Assembly: GCA_963691815.1 (NCBI GenBank)
Contig: OY829657.1
Span: forward strand, 8,061,592-8,125,591
From: Echiichthys vipera
Taxonomy: Eukaryota > Chordata > Actinopteri > Perciformes > Trachinidae
DNA length: 64,000 nt
Reading direction: 5' to 3'
A program made the position numbers and the translations under genes. Positions 1-12,100 of the stretch are shown here, piece after piece (position 1 is the stretch's first letter; every line of letters starts with the position of its first letter). The notes below the pieces were generated by a model. It was not told the DNA's origin. It saw only the letters and a list, made by a program, of their open reading frames with translations, and made no database searches.

Positions 1-102
1 TGCAAAACTTAGAGTCAAACTTAAATGGACTTAATTTGTAAGCAAAGACAATGGCCTTAAATGTTCCAGTCTAACTTGTATCGCCCTGGTGTCTGTGTCC
101 AG

Positions 103-3100
103 CTGCAGAGATCGACCATGTCAGCAGCCTGTTCCAGGAGAAGCAGGCAGAACTGCAGTCCGCTGTGGTCAGAGTCGACCAGGTAATGTGGAAGGTTGTT
201 TGTCATTGACGTTTCAGTCTAACAGTCAAAATCAATCGAAACTGACTTGGGTGGGTTCTTAAGTTCTCTCTAAATGGTTTTGCCAGTTGACCCAGCAGCT
301 GGAGGATTTGAGGAGAGGACGCCTTCAGCTGCATCCTGCTGCACCAGCTCAAGGAGCGCACACCGGGTCCCCGGGGCCACCCACCGGCCAGAAAGGATCC
401 CCCCTGTCTGGTCCTGCAGCCCTGGAACTGAGGAAACTCTACCAGGAGCTTCAGGTAAATTATATTATTCTCATAAACCACTTTCTTTCAGCATTAGAAT
501 GAGTAGAAAAAAAACTTTAAATCTTGTGTTTCAGGCTCGTAACCGTCATAACTTGGAGCAGAGCAGCAAGTTGGCCCAGAACAAGGAGCTGCTGAACAAG
601 AGGAACGCCCAGGTGACGGTGATGGATCAACGCATCGGAGACCTGAGAGAGCGGCTGCATAAGAAGAGAGCAGAAGTACACAAATTAAGTCTTTTCTGCA
701 CAACTAGTTAGCTAATGGAAACAAATTTTCTCTCTTGACAGTTGGTTTAAAGGTCTCATATTTTAAAAAAAGGATTTCCATGTCTTTTTTTTTATTATAA
801 AGCAAGCTGAGATGTTATAAAAATACTGTGAAAGTATCAAAACACTCATTCATACAGTCATTTAATCATTCAGAAACTTTAACTTTAACTTTAAACGAGC
901 CGCTAGGACTTCTGTAGGGTTGTGATGTCACAAATATACTATATATAGGTGGAAAGTGCTGTAGTGCTACAGTCATGTTATAGTCAGTCCCAATGACGGT
1001 GTAGTGATATAGAGAGTGCAGATGCAGAACAGCCAGAAACGCTGACCAATCAGAGCATATAGGGCTATTTCTGGAGGGGGTCTTAAAGAGACAGGCTCTC
1101 AAAATGTATTGTTTCAGACAGAGGGTGAATACCCGTAAAGTCAATAATGTATTTTGTTTCTACTAGAACATGTTTACATGCTGTAATGTTTAAAAAAAAA
1201 CACATGTATGAGCCTGAAAATTAACATTTGTCCTCTTTAACGCTAGCTTGACAGCTACTGTAGGTCTTATTCTGTCTGCTTCTCTTTGTACCCTTTCAGT
1301 TGAGTCGTATGAATGGAGGAGGCCTGTCTTCGCCCCAGACCTCTTCCCACCCAGGAGGTGGCGTGTCAGGGCGAGTAGCGGCAGTCTGCCCCTACATCCA
1401 GGTTCCAGCGGAGGGGAGACAGGATGCAGGGTACCCCCTGCCACCGGACCCACCGCCCAAACCCACCCCGCTCAGCCACATCCGTTCTCTGTCAGGTTGG
1501 TAGATTTTAATTGTTTTGTTTGATATTTTAAGGCACTGTACAAGGAGCAGTTTGCCTATTGTATTCTTTCGTCTTTCACTTCAGAGTTTATTACATCTCT
1601 TATCTTATATCTCTGTCTTGGCTCTAACTTGCTGTCTATTTCCTTTTCCTGTCTGTTGGCTCCTTCTTCTCCTCTTCCCTTATCTGTTGTTGGTATCCTA
1701 AATGTGATGTGTTGATGTTATTGGTGTCTTTGTGATCATTGTTTTGTCACTTGTTGATGTTGTGGTGGTTCCTGCCGTTGTGACTGTTACTGTTTTGTGA
1801 CGCCATCATGATTTAATCGTGATGATGTTCATGTTCTTGTTGATGTTTTTTTGGTGGTTGTCACTGTCATGGTTGGTCTTGTTACTGTCTTTCGTTGTGG
1901 CCGTGGTCATGCAGAGGAGGACAGGAGTGGCATCAGGAAGCCTCCTAGCCAATGGAAAGTGTCAGATTTAGACATCGTCCTGTCAGAGCCCACTGAGACG
2001 TGGGAGGGACCTCGGTCCCCTCAGGGGGGCGACAGTAACAACAGTGAGTCCCTTGAAAGTGCTAAAGAAACGTACCATTGGTGTTAGATTAGCAGCACCT
2101 GCTTCCTCACGCCTTCACCTGGGTTGGTTTCAGATCTTTTGTATTAGGCACATAGCCAATACATAGTCAGTAAATTACCGACGGTAGATGGCAGTCGGCG
2201 CGCCCCCAGTTTGGAGAAGCAGGCAGGAGTCCCGACAGAGAAGCTTAGCAATGTACTAAGTGTTGTGGCTTTGAAGAGAGTATAGATAACAGCTCATTTC
2301 CCTGTTGCACTGGGCTGTCTGACAGCAAAGTAAAGCGGTGAAAATATTTTAAAATAGCATATACTAAAACGGATATTACATTACAGTACATTGCTTAGCT
2401 TCCCTGCCTGTCCTTCCAAACTGGGAGCATGTTGACTATGTTCTGCTGTATATAATCCACTGATTGTGCATCAGAACCTCATATTACCCCACTTAAAAAT
2501 AAATCTGAACCATCCCTTTAAGGTGTAAAGGGGCTGTTGATAGCATTGTCTTCGTGGTTCCAGCACATCACATGTTTTATTGAGTCTTAAAGGAAGGCAC
2601 ATTTTTAGTTTAAGTCTTGGGCTAAAAAAATATATAATATACAGATGGTTAGGAGAACACAATTGAAAGAGTTACAGAAAATGACCTCAAAAGGTAAGGG
2701 TCATGTGTATAAGGACACATACATCACATTTGACAACTGTAGTTTAGGAAACCAAGCGTAAGAAAATAAACAGAGAGCAACCCACAGTCTGGACTGAGGT
2801 CAATTACAACATAAAAAGGCTAATGTAGTTGTAATCTCAGAATAAGTCCTCACCTCCCGCTGAACAAAATGGTTTACAAACTGGTAGATGTTTTAGGATA
2901 AACACTTAAACAAAAGAAAATAGAATAACATTAGAAACTGAAAACTCTTTCTGTCAGAAATCGTGTCTAATGTTTGCAAAAAAAACTACTGAGTCAAGTT
3001 TAGAAAAGATCATGGCTTGGATTAAAGAAGACACTTTATGGCAGAAAGTCCTGATGAACAACTTCACTAATGTGCAGACGAGCCTTCTTATTTTTATTTT

Positions 3101-6100
3101 TCTTTTTTATTTCATTTATTACAGTAAACGTTTTCACAAAGACAACTGTAAGGTCAGATGAACCCCTATCACAGGGTTCACACATAGTTACAGTTTCACA
3201 CTGAGACGTATTTTTGACATCTCAAATGACAATAATAATTATCATAATAATCATAATCATGATAATTTTGCACCCAGAGAAAAACCCACACAGCCTACTC
3301 AAGGGTGAAAAGTTGTTAGCCCCCTCGACGTCTGAACAAGGAAATCACTCCCTTCTTCATTCGGCTGAAGAATTTGACCACTCTCCTGCCGGCTCTGCCG
3401 CGTCCAGTGTTGACATCGTCACGATCGGGTAATCCAGGTGCAGTAGCAGCGCTCGGGCCATCATTCGGATCAGCGGTGGTTGCAGCCTTGTCCACTGAGT
3501 CAGCACCGTCGTCGGCTGGAGCTCCATCGCTGAGCCCAGCAGCGGCTGAGGCTCTGTCGTCAATTTGTAAACCAGCAGCGTCGGAATCGTCATAATCGGA
3601 AGTAGAAGCAGCTCCAGACTCTTCATGAGTAGAAGTTAGACTCTCTCTGACATCCTCTGGTGAATCAGCAGCAGTTGAAGCTCTGTCATCAATTTGTGAA
3701 CCAGCAGCGTCGGAATCGTCATAATCGGAAGTAGAAGCAGCTCCAGACTCTTCATGAGTGGAAGTTACACTCTCTCCGTCATCCTCTGGTGAATGAGCAG
3801 CAGCTGAGGCTCTGTCGTCAATTTGTAAACCAGCAGCGTCTGAATCGGAATTCGAAGCAGCTCCAGACTCTTCATGAGTAGAAGTTAGACTCTCTCCGTC
3901 ATCCTCTGGTGAATCAGCAGCAGTTAAAGCTCTGTCGTCAATTTGTAAACCAGCAGCGTCTGAATCGGAAGTAGAAGCAGCTCCAGACTCTTCATGAGTA
4001 GAAGTTAGACTCTCTCTGACATCCTCTGGTGAATCAGCAGCAGTTGAAGCTCTGTCGTCAATTTGTGAACCAGCAGCGTCTGAATCGTCATAATCGGAAG
4101 TAGAAGCAGCTCCAGACTCTTCATGAGTGGAAGTTACACTCTCTCCGTAATCCTCTGGTGAATGAGCAGCAGCTGAGGCTCTGTCGTCAATTTTTAAACC
4201 AGCAGCGTCTGAATCGGAAGTAGAAGCAGCTCCTGACTCTTCATGAGTGGAAGTTACACTCTCTCCGTCATCCTCTGGTGAATGAGCAGCAGCTGAGGCT
4301 CTGTCGTCAATTTGTAAACCAGCAGCGTCTGAATCGGAATTCGAAGCAGCTCCAGACTCTTCATGAGTAGAAGTTAGACTCTCTCTGACATCCTCTGGTG
4401 AATCAGCAGCAGTTAAAGCTCTGTCATCAATTTGTGAACCAGCAGCGTCTGAATCGTCATAATCGGAAGTAGAAGCAGCTCCAGACTCTTCATGAGTGGA
4501 AGTTACACTCTCTCCGTAATCCTCTGGTGAATGAGCAGCAGCTGAGGCTCTGTCGTCAATTTGTGAACCAGCAGCGTCTGAATCGTCTGAATTGTCTGAA
4601 TCGTCTGAATCGGAGGTAGAAGCAGCTCCAGACTCTTCATGAGTGGAAGTCACACTCTCTTTGAAATCCTCTGATGAATCAGAAGCAGTTGAAGCTCTGT
4701 CATCGTAGGTTACGTTGGCAATTGGCTCAGGGGGAGACATCTTTGCTGTCATGTCTTTCCATTGGTCATCGTTGCATGCTTGGTGGTCGTCGTCGTCTTC
4801 GGACCAAGAGCTTCTGATGTGTGAGGAGGTTGGCTGTATGTCTCCGAGAAAGTTCAGTGGTTCATTTGAATCAGCCGGGGGGCAAACGCTCATCAAGTCA
4901 AATGCCGCTTTTGCATAAGAGTTGCTATCTGTGTCTTCATCCAGGTGTTGCATTGTGACAAAACAATGATGCAGGGCCTGCTCCGGCGTGATTCTTGTCC
5001 CGCCATCGGGGTTGAGCAATTGTTTCAAGAGGTGTATATATCTTTTCCTGTCCACATTCTCAACATCGTCCTGCACCTCATAGTGGCTCTCTACTGCATC
5101 TTCCAAACTGATAGCAGAGCTAAAAGTCCAGTTTATATGTTTGGGCTTGACTCCAGTTGACTTCATGTACTGCTTTGGGGTCTTAAATTTCCATCCTGGA
5201 TTTTTAATGGACTTTATCCTGCGGAAATACTGGGAGGCGTTTTGTGCAGCATTCAGCAGGTGGTCTCCTGGCTGACCGAGCAGTTGGCAGAGGGCTCCCA
5301 TTGCGTGGTATGTTGATTGTATAGGGAAGAGGTGTCTGCCAAAATAAAGAAAGGCCATGACACATCCTAGTCCCCACATGTCGACGGCTTCAGTTATGGG
5401 GAGGCCCAAGTCCACCTCTGGAGCCCTGTACCCCAAGACTTGCATGATCATTCCCTCTTCTGCTTCATAGGCTGGAAGGGCCAAACCAAAGTCAATTAAT
5501 TTCACCCTGAAGGGCTCATCCTGGTGATTGACGAGCATGACGTTGTCAGGCTTCATATCTGTGTGAATTATGCCGATGCTCTTCAGGGCTTCAAATGCTA
5601 CAAGTAGCTGATGTGTGATGGGGCGGATTTCGCTGACAGACAATGGTTCCTGTCTCTGAATAAGCAGGTCCCAAAGGCTTTGGTCCAGCATCTCGAAGGC
5701 GAGACAGGACATATCCTGGAACGTGAAGTTGTCGATGAATCGCACCAAGTTCTTTTTTTCTGAGTCTAAGGTCCTGAGTTCCTTCAGCATGTTCACTTCT
5801 TTTTGAATGAACTCATCGTCATTGTCTTTGTGGATCTTGACCGCGGTTGTCTCAGATGTTTCTATGTTGACACACTTTGCCACTTTGCCAAAACTGCCCT
5901 CTCCATTGAAGTCCAACACAAGGTAGTGTGAAGACCCGTTGGAGAGGATGTCATGTTTTCCTATCGGAAATGGTGCAGAGGAAGACACTGTTGCTTGCAG
6001 GTAGTCTTCATCATAATTGGAGCTGTTGATGTGTGAGTGGGTTGACTGTTTGTCTTTATGAAAATCCAAAGACTCATTTGAATCATCCAGGCGGCAAACG

Positions 6101-9100
6101 GTCATCAACCCAAACGCGTCTTTGGCATAAGAGCTGGTATCTCTGTCCTCTCTCAGGTTATGCATGCCAACAAAACAATGATGCAGGGCCTGCTCCGGTG
6201 TGATTCTTGTCTCGCCATCTGGATCAAGCAAACGTTTCAAGAGGTGTATAAATCCTGTCCTGTCCACATTCTCAACATCGTCCTGCACCTCATAGTGGCT
6301 CTCTACTGCATCTTCCAAACTGATAGCAGAGCTAAAAGTCCAGTTTATATGTTTGGGCTTGACTCCAGTTGACTTCATGTACTGCTTTGGGGTCTTAAAC
6401 TTCCATCCTGGATTTTTCATGGACTTCACCCTGCGGAAATACTGGGAGGCGTTTTGTGCAGCATTCAGCAGGTGGTCTCCTGGCTGACCGAGCAGATGGC
6501 AGAGGGCTCCCATTGTGTGGTATGTTGATTGTATAGGAAAGAGGTGTCTGCAAAAATAAAGAAAGGCCATGACACATCCTAGTCCCCACATGTCGACGGC
6601 TTCAGTTATGGGGAGGCCCAAGTCCACCTCTGGAGCCCTGTACCCCAAGGCTTGCATGAGCCTTCCCTCTTCTACTTCAGAGGCTGGAAGGGCCAAACCA
6701 AAGTCAATTAATTTCACCCTGAAGGGCTCATCCTGGTGATTGACGAGCATGACGTTGTCAGGCTTCAAATCTGTGTGAATTATGCCGATGCTCTTCAGGG
6801 CTTCAAATGCTACAAGTAGCTGATGTGTGATGGGGCGGATTTCGTTGAGAGACAATGGTTCCTGTCTCTGAATAATCAGGTCCCAAAGGCTTTGGTCCAG
6901 CATCTCGAAGGCGAGACATGACATATCCTGGAACATGAAGTTGTCGATGAATCGCACCAAGTTCTTCTTCTCTGGGTCAAGTGTCCTGATCTCATTCAGC
7001 ATGCGCACTTCTCTTTGAATGAACTTATCTTCAGTGTCTTTGAGGATCTTGATCGCCGTTACCTCAGATGTTTTTAAATTGAGGCACTTAGTCACTTTAC
7101 CAAAACCGCCTTCGCCGTTAAAGTCCAACACCAGGTAGTTTATCTTCTTGTTGGAGATTATGTCGCATGGTTTTATCGGAAATGGTTCAGGGGAAGACAT
7201 CGTTGCTGTCGAATGTCTCCAAAAACGATCCAAGTGGAGTTTTTATCCAGAGTGGATTCTTCTCACGAGAGTTCCATTCTAAAAGGGGGTGTGGCCTAAA
7301 ACTGATGACATCATTACATTCTTTCAACTGATCAGCCAGAACAACATTCTAAAAGGGGAGTGGCCTAAAACTGCTGACACTGCATATTTAAAATAAACAC
7401 TTTTAATTGAAATTAGTTTTAAATATTAAGACTTTTAATACTTATTTTAGGGTCGATACATTCTGAGATTTTGGATGATTCTGAAATTTCATTTTGGAAA
7501 GTGATGACGTAGGGGATCGTCTTTGTTTCCATATAAAATCAACAAGTTAACAATGAACTCAATATTATATATCTCATGTTCAATAATACAGAATGGCTTT
7601 TCTACATTCAATTCTGATGTTACAGTTCATTTTAACAAATACATACTTTGAACATTCGAGCCCAAAAGGAAGCAGAATGTAAACAATTACAGACATGTGT
7701 CAACGATTCAGGATCATTGTTGCAAAAATTACATTTATTCTCATTATCTAGGAATCTGGAAAATATAGATTTGTAGGATAAATGTGTAAAATTTTGATGT
7801 GTACATCCTTAGTCTTATTGATGATACAGAATTGATATGGTAATAGCCACGCCCTCTGCCAATTTGTATTTGCATTACATGTATGTTTACTATTACATTC
7901 AGTATTTATAATGTCAATTGCATTTATCATCAGAAAAGGTTGAAGTGCTTCTTAAAATTGCAGATGTTTTTTCCTTAAAAAGGGCAGAACGAGAGGGACA
8001 GCTTTCACTACAGAATTAAAGTCTCTGCTTGTCACCGGGAAAAAAACAAACAAGAAGAAATCGTTCATAACTAAGTAGTTAACCATCAGTGTCAAAAAGA
8101 TCTCTACCAACGTTATCAACCCAAGTCTGCAGAAAGACAAATTTTTCCTGACAGTAATGTCTTCATTATTCCACGGGATGACTTTGTGTGGGGAAAAAAT
8201 ATGAATGTAGCATCATTTCCAAGCTAGGAGGGCCTGTTGATACTAAAATAAGAAATTTGATAATATTAAGATTGTAAGTAGGTATAAAGGAGAATCCACC
8301 TTATTTCTCAAAAATGGTGTTTGGAATAAAATACTAAATAGTGTTTGGGGCTTTAGGACATTCCTTAATTTGACCTTAAAAAGTATTATTTATATCAATA
8401 AAATGTAATAGTTCAAACCCCCCTTCTTTTCTAGATCCTGATAGTTTTCTTATTTTTAGGCGGTTTTCTTTCTTTTTTAAATGAATCTGTAACGTCATCT
8501 TTTTAAAGAAAGTAACTGTATTCTGAATACACTAACTGTAACTATAATGGGATACAGTTACTCGTATTTTCATTTTTAAATACGTAACGCCATTACATGT
8601 AATCCGTTACTCCCTAAACCTGCAGAAAAGCACAATACAATCCACTTTTTTCACAATGATCAGACATGTTAATTTTCCACAGACTGGAGTGAGACCGTAG
8701 AAGTCTCTCCAGCTGTCGTGATCGTCTTCTCAATGAAACATCTTTGATGCGACGTCTTGAGTCGACGATGACACGTCACCTTTTTCACCAGGTCTGATTG
8801 TAGCTGTTTCACCTTGTTTCAAGTGTTTATGCTAAGTTAAGCTAACGTCACATGGTGGAAGCTTCATATTCGAACAGACATGACAAGAAAACTCCCATTT
8901 TTTTTTGTAAAATGTGGAGCTATTCCTTTAACATGGCACGCTATTGAGTCTGGTTAATAATCACACCAGCTTAACTAATGTCAACATCCATCCACATAGC
9001 TAGAATTGTCTTTTCCCACATGACAAAGCTTTTCCTTGTTAACCACTGACCGTGTGGTGTCAAGCCACTCTCATTCTGCAGTATGCCAGTCAGACACTTG

Positions 9101-12100
9101 CTCATAGGAATCTGTCAGTGCACCCAGGATGAAAGCGGAAAAGCATCCTTATTTGAACTGCTGGGTATAAGTGGAGTGTCTTGAACCAGCACTGATACAA
9201 ATCCCAATGTGCTCTTGAATGCCAAAGCAAATGCCACAGCTGTGTTTAGTCTCCCAGCTTATATAATGTGGAAAACACATGGTTGTAAATCACGTCAACA
9301 GTCTAACAAATGACACACATGAATGAAAGGAAGTCTGAGGTGCGCTTGTAGCTATATACAGCCTGTGTACTGTGCGTGTCTGTGTGAGTCAGATAAGGAG
9401 AGATTTTGTGTGAGGGGGTGTGAGGGGATCATTGTCGCTGTTGTTGCTGTCATCAGAGAGATTAAGGCTCTCTAACAAATGTTAGCGCTGAATATCTATT
9501 GTACTTTATGAATGCTAATGCAGTCTGAGCACAGACGTCTACAGTGTTCTCAGAGCAATCACAAATCGCAGCAAAGACTTCTGTGCCTTCCCGTTTTACG
9601 TTACAAGTGAGAGAAATGGATTCATATTCCACTGACTTGAACTTATATTTGTGGGAAAGTGGTAACAGGACACGATCCAGGTCCCATGATGATTAGCTCA
9701 TGATTCCTTGAAAGATGCTGATGCTTCTGTTTTCACATAAAAACACTTAGACAGATAAACTTGTCCTTTTTAAATTCAATCCTGTCCGGTGACGTCTGTG
9801 GCAGCACCCTATTATTTCTCATGGATTCATTTATCTGTGTTCAGCTTTGTTTTGTTGTTGTTCTTTGTAAAGGATCCAGAAAAGCTCCAAAAGTCCATTG
9901 TTTTTTATTATTATTATTATATGTAGTATTAAATCATCCTCCTTAAATGATGTTTGTAACATTTTTGAAAATATATTTATTTGCCCTCTTGCCGAAAGTT
10001 GTAAGATGACAAGATTGACACAACTCTCATGTCTGTGCGCTGAGCTACAACCGGCAGCCAATGATCTCAGCTTAGCTTTGCGTAAAAAACTGGTACCGGG
10101 GGAAACCGCTGACCTGGCTCAGTCCAAAGGTAACAATATCCACCTGTATCTCAAACACTCACAAGTTAACTTGTTTGTTTAATCGGCACATAAGTATCTA
10201 GTGCGGTCAGGCGCAAGGTTGGCTCAGGGAGGAGGACGCCCCTGCCATGCATAATCCCGGGGATTGTACCATCTAGTCCTTTCATCGAATTTAGTGTAAA
10301 ATTGTAAAAACAACAATCGGCCATTTTACAGCTATGGGTTATTTCTTGTAATGAAAAACGTTGATAAGATTCCACATATTATAAATGTTTCATTGTGTTT
10401 TCTTCCTCTTATTGAGAGTCTACCTATTCAGTTTGCGTTCTTTGGACTAAATACTACATCATATTGCTCCGAAAGATTAACATCACCATACCTCAGTTCA
10501 AGAATACAGAGATTGGTGTTGAAAAACCTTAAATGTGAGTGAAATTAGAAGAAGATGAGTAGTGACGGGTTTGTTTGGTTTCTTAAAACCCTGAAACGGA
10601 ACCTGAGCCCTTTGTCTTTTGCATCAGGCTGCACTGTGACGGTGCCAGTAATGTAAACTGTACTGTCTCTCCTCTACAAGTGACTGCTTCTAATCTGGGC
10701 TCTCGGGCAGATGGCCAAGTTTCCACCTCGCACAGAGCTGACTGTTTGCTTCCTGTCGTGACCGTTTTCTTCCTGAGGTCAGCAGCTAGGTTACAGCAGC
10801 AGTCAACAGGTTTCCCAGCACGGCTCACTGACTGCAGGACTCCAGGGTTCACTAGTTAATCAGCATTAGTCTGGTGTGTGCCAACACTGTGACGTGGGTG
10901 GCTGTACCACAGAGAGCTACAGCCAAATGGTTAGGTACCAACTTAAAATGATACTTTGACAATGGAAGCTGAATTTTAGCTAACTGTGACATTCACAGGG
11001 ATCATCCCTATGTTTCCTGGGTCCTATGTTCCCTGGTCGCATAAGCCTCTGCCTTCGCGGCTTTAATTCAGCATTTGGTTAGGGTTTGAGGTTATGGTCA
11101 GGGTCAGGGGGTAGTGTTAGGGTGTACATAGGCCTATTTGCAGGGAATTCAGCACTGATTGAGAAACATAGGACCCTTTTTTAGAAAAAGGTCAGATGTT
11201 CCCCGGTCACAAACAAAGCAAGGAACATAGGACCTTTTTGGGGGAAAAGCGGGGAACATAGATACGCTCCCTAATCTACCATGGTATATTGTTATTGTTC
11301 GTCATTGAAACTAACTAGCCGCAAGCTAATTCACAAGCCAAACTCCTTTCAGCTAGTCTTTAGTTAATTTAGTGTGGTTAAACTCTAGTGTGAGCGTAAA
11401 GCATTAGGCCTTTGACCTCCAGGATTGTCACTTGTTATTCGTCAACAGTGGCAGATTTAGTGACTGACCTGCTTATGTAAGACCCTCCACACCTGTGGAG
11501 AGAGATTGCTACCTTTTATAGATACTGAAGGTAGCATGGCCAGCTGAGGCAGAAGCGTCCTGTTATTCAGAATGCACGCACTGTGATTTTAAACTGTTAA
11601 GGTAAAAATAGCAGAACAGTACCTAAAAGTAAATGTTATGACTGAAATGGCCGGTTATTACGAGTGTTTGTTCTTTTTTTACTATGAGATATAGATGTTA
11701 CCATGACAACAACTACACCACCCATACATTTTGCATTCAAAGCTCATGATCAGACATACTTTAGTCCCATGGGGTTACCACTTACAGAATGCTAAACACA
11801 TGTTTGCAGTGGAGAATACACTGTAATCACCAATTTAAGCGCAGTTGTTAAGCAATGCTTGTCTCGTGTCATTACAGTGTTTGCCTTGTTGAGGCGAAAC
11901 AGTTTAAAGACAGAGTTGTCAGGTCAAATTTAAAATAACTCTATGACCTTTGTGTTTTAAATTGTATTTGCTTAATTATGTGGTTCTTGTTAATGGAGCA
12001 TGGACAGGGTCATTCTTTATGTTGTTGTCGGAGTAAACTTTATGCATGGATAATAAGATGTTTTATTGTAGCAATTTGTTTTGCCTTGTATATTTATATT

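Noticed and set aside
7201..7233. Kinase start eleven codons further upstream
   Set aside because: That codon is TTG. The first ATG in frame is at 7200 with a good context and the conserved MSSPEPFP leader.
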